DNA from: Aplysia californica
Lineage: Eukaryota; Mollusca; Gastropoda; Aplysiida; Aplysiidae
NCBI RefSeq assembly: GCF_000002075.1
Contig: NW_004797274.1
Location: 1,229,683-1,293,682, forward strand
DNA: 64,000 nucleotides
Direction: 5' to 3'
Shown: in pieces, positions 63,908 to 64,000 of the stretch
Layout of the letters: each line of letters starts with the position of its first letter
How positions within the stretch are numbered: position 1 is the first letter of the stretch
Notes under the pieces: generated by a model
What the model was told of the DNA's origin: nothing
Seen by the model: the letters and a program-made list of their open reading frames with translations, nothing else
Database searches by the model: none
Made by a program: the position numbers and the translations under genes

Positions 63908-64000
63908 CTGAAGACAACAACAACAAAAAAGTAACCACAAATTTATGACGGCTCCAGTAAAAACTTTTAACTCTTTAAGCCCTGAATTTTTTCCATCGTT

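Noticed and set aside
63962-64000. TTAACTCTTTAAGCCC near the right edge as another TTAA element end
   Set aside because: Only one end is visible before the window stops, so it cannot be supported.

Overview
This window is eukaryotic nuclear DNA from an animal, most likely an invertebrate. A mollusc or other lophotrochozoan is my best guess, but that is inference. It has AT-rich GT-AG introns, exons that match the animal axonemal dynein family almost residue for residue, many microsatellites, several SINE families and many small non-autonomous DNA transposons (MITEs). I see no bacterial genes, no CRISPR array and no retrovirus-like element.

Two large genes converge. On the plus strand (about 609-16303), the 3' part of a very large nuclear-type protein gene occupies three visible coding exons, one of them 9,942 nt long. 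At least 4,306 residues are encoded, and the gene starts upstream of the window. The protein is mostly disordered, Ser/Lys/Glu-rich, with two Arg-Ser blocks, a SUMO-interaction-like motif and a folded C-terminal region. Its first visible residues and overall layout recall TASOR/TEX15-type proteins, but this is tentative. On the minus strand (63907-22039), I placed 34 consecutive coding exons of an axonemal dynein heavy chain of the DNAH9/11/17 (ciliary outer-arm beta) type. They run from the AAA2-AAA3 junction to the stop codon and form one reading frame of about 2,191 residues without a break. The 5' half lies beyond the right edge.

The rest is introns and the convergent intergenic region (16304-22038), crowded with repeats. 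They include SINE family A (short ~185 bp and long ~300-390 bp forms, several copies with clear 9-14 bp target-site duplications), SINE family B with a related head and a different tail, a tRNA-headed SINE family C, and a repeat family D. There are also 3' ends of RTE-like LINEs with TGA-type tails, TA-flanked pogo/Tigger-like MITEs, TTAA-flanked elements, a hAT-like MITE and other inverted-repeat elements. Two tandem arrays (77-bp and ~168-bp units) and many simple repeats sit just downstream of 5' splice sites.

The most interesting points are the giant-exon gene, a 77-bp minisatellite that grew out of a SINE head beside a dynein stalk exon, the nested and modular SINEs, an orphan exon-like ORF at 43934-44145, and the bias of tandem repeats toward intron 5' ends. 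The two genes have no evident functional link; they are only neighbours.
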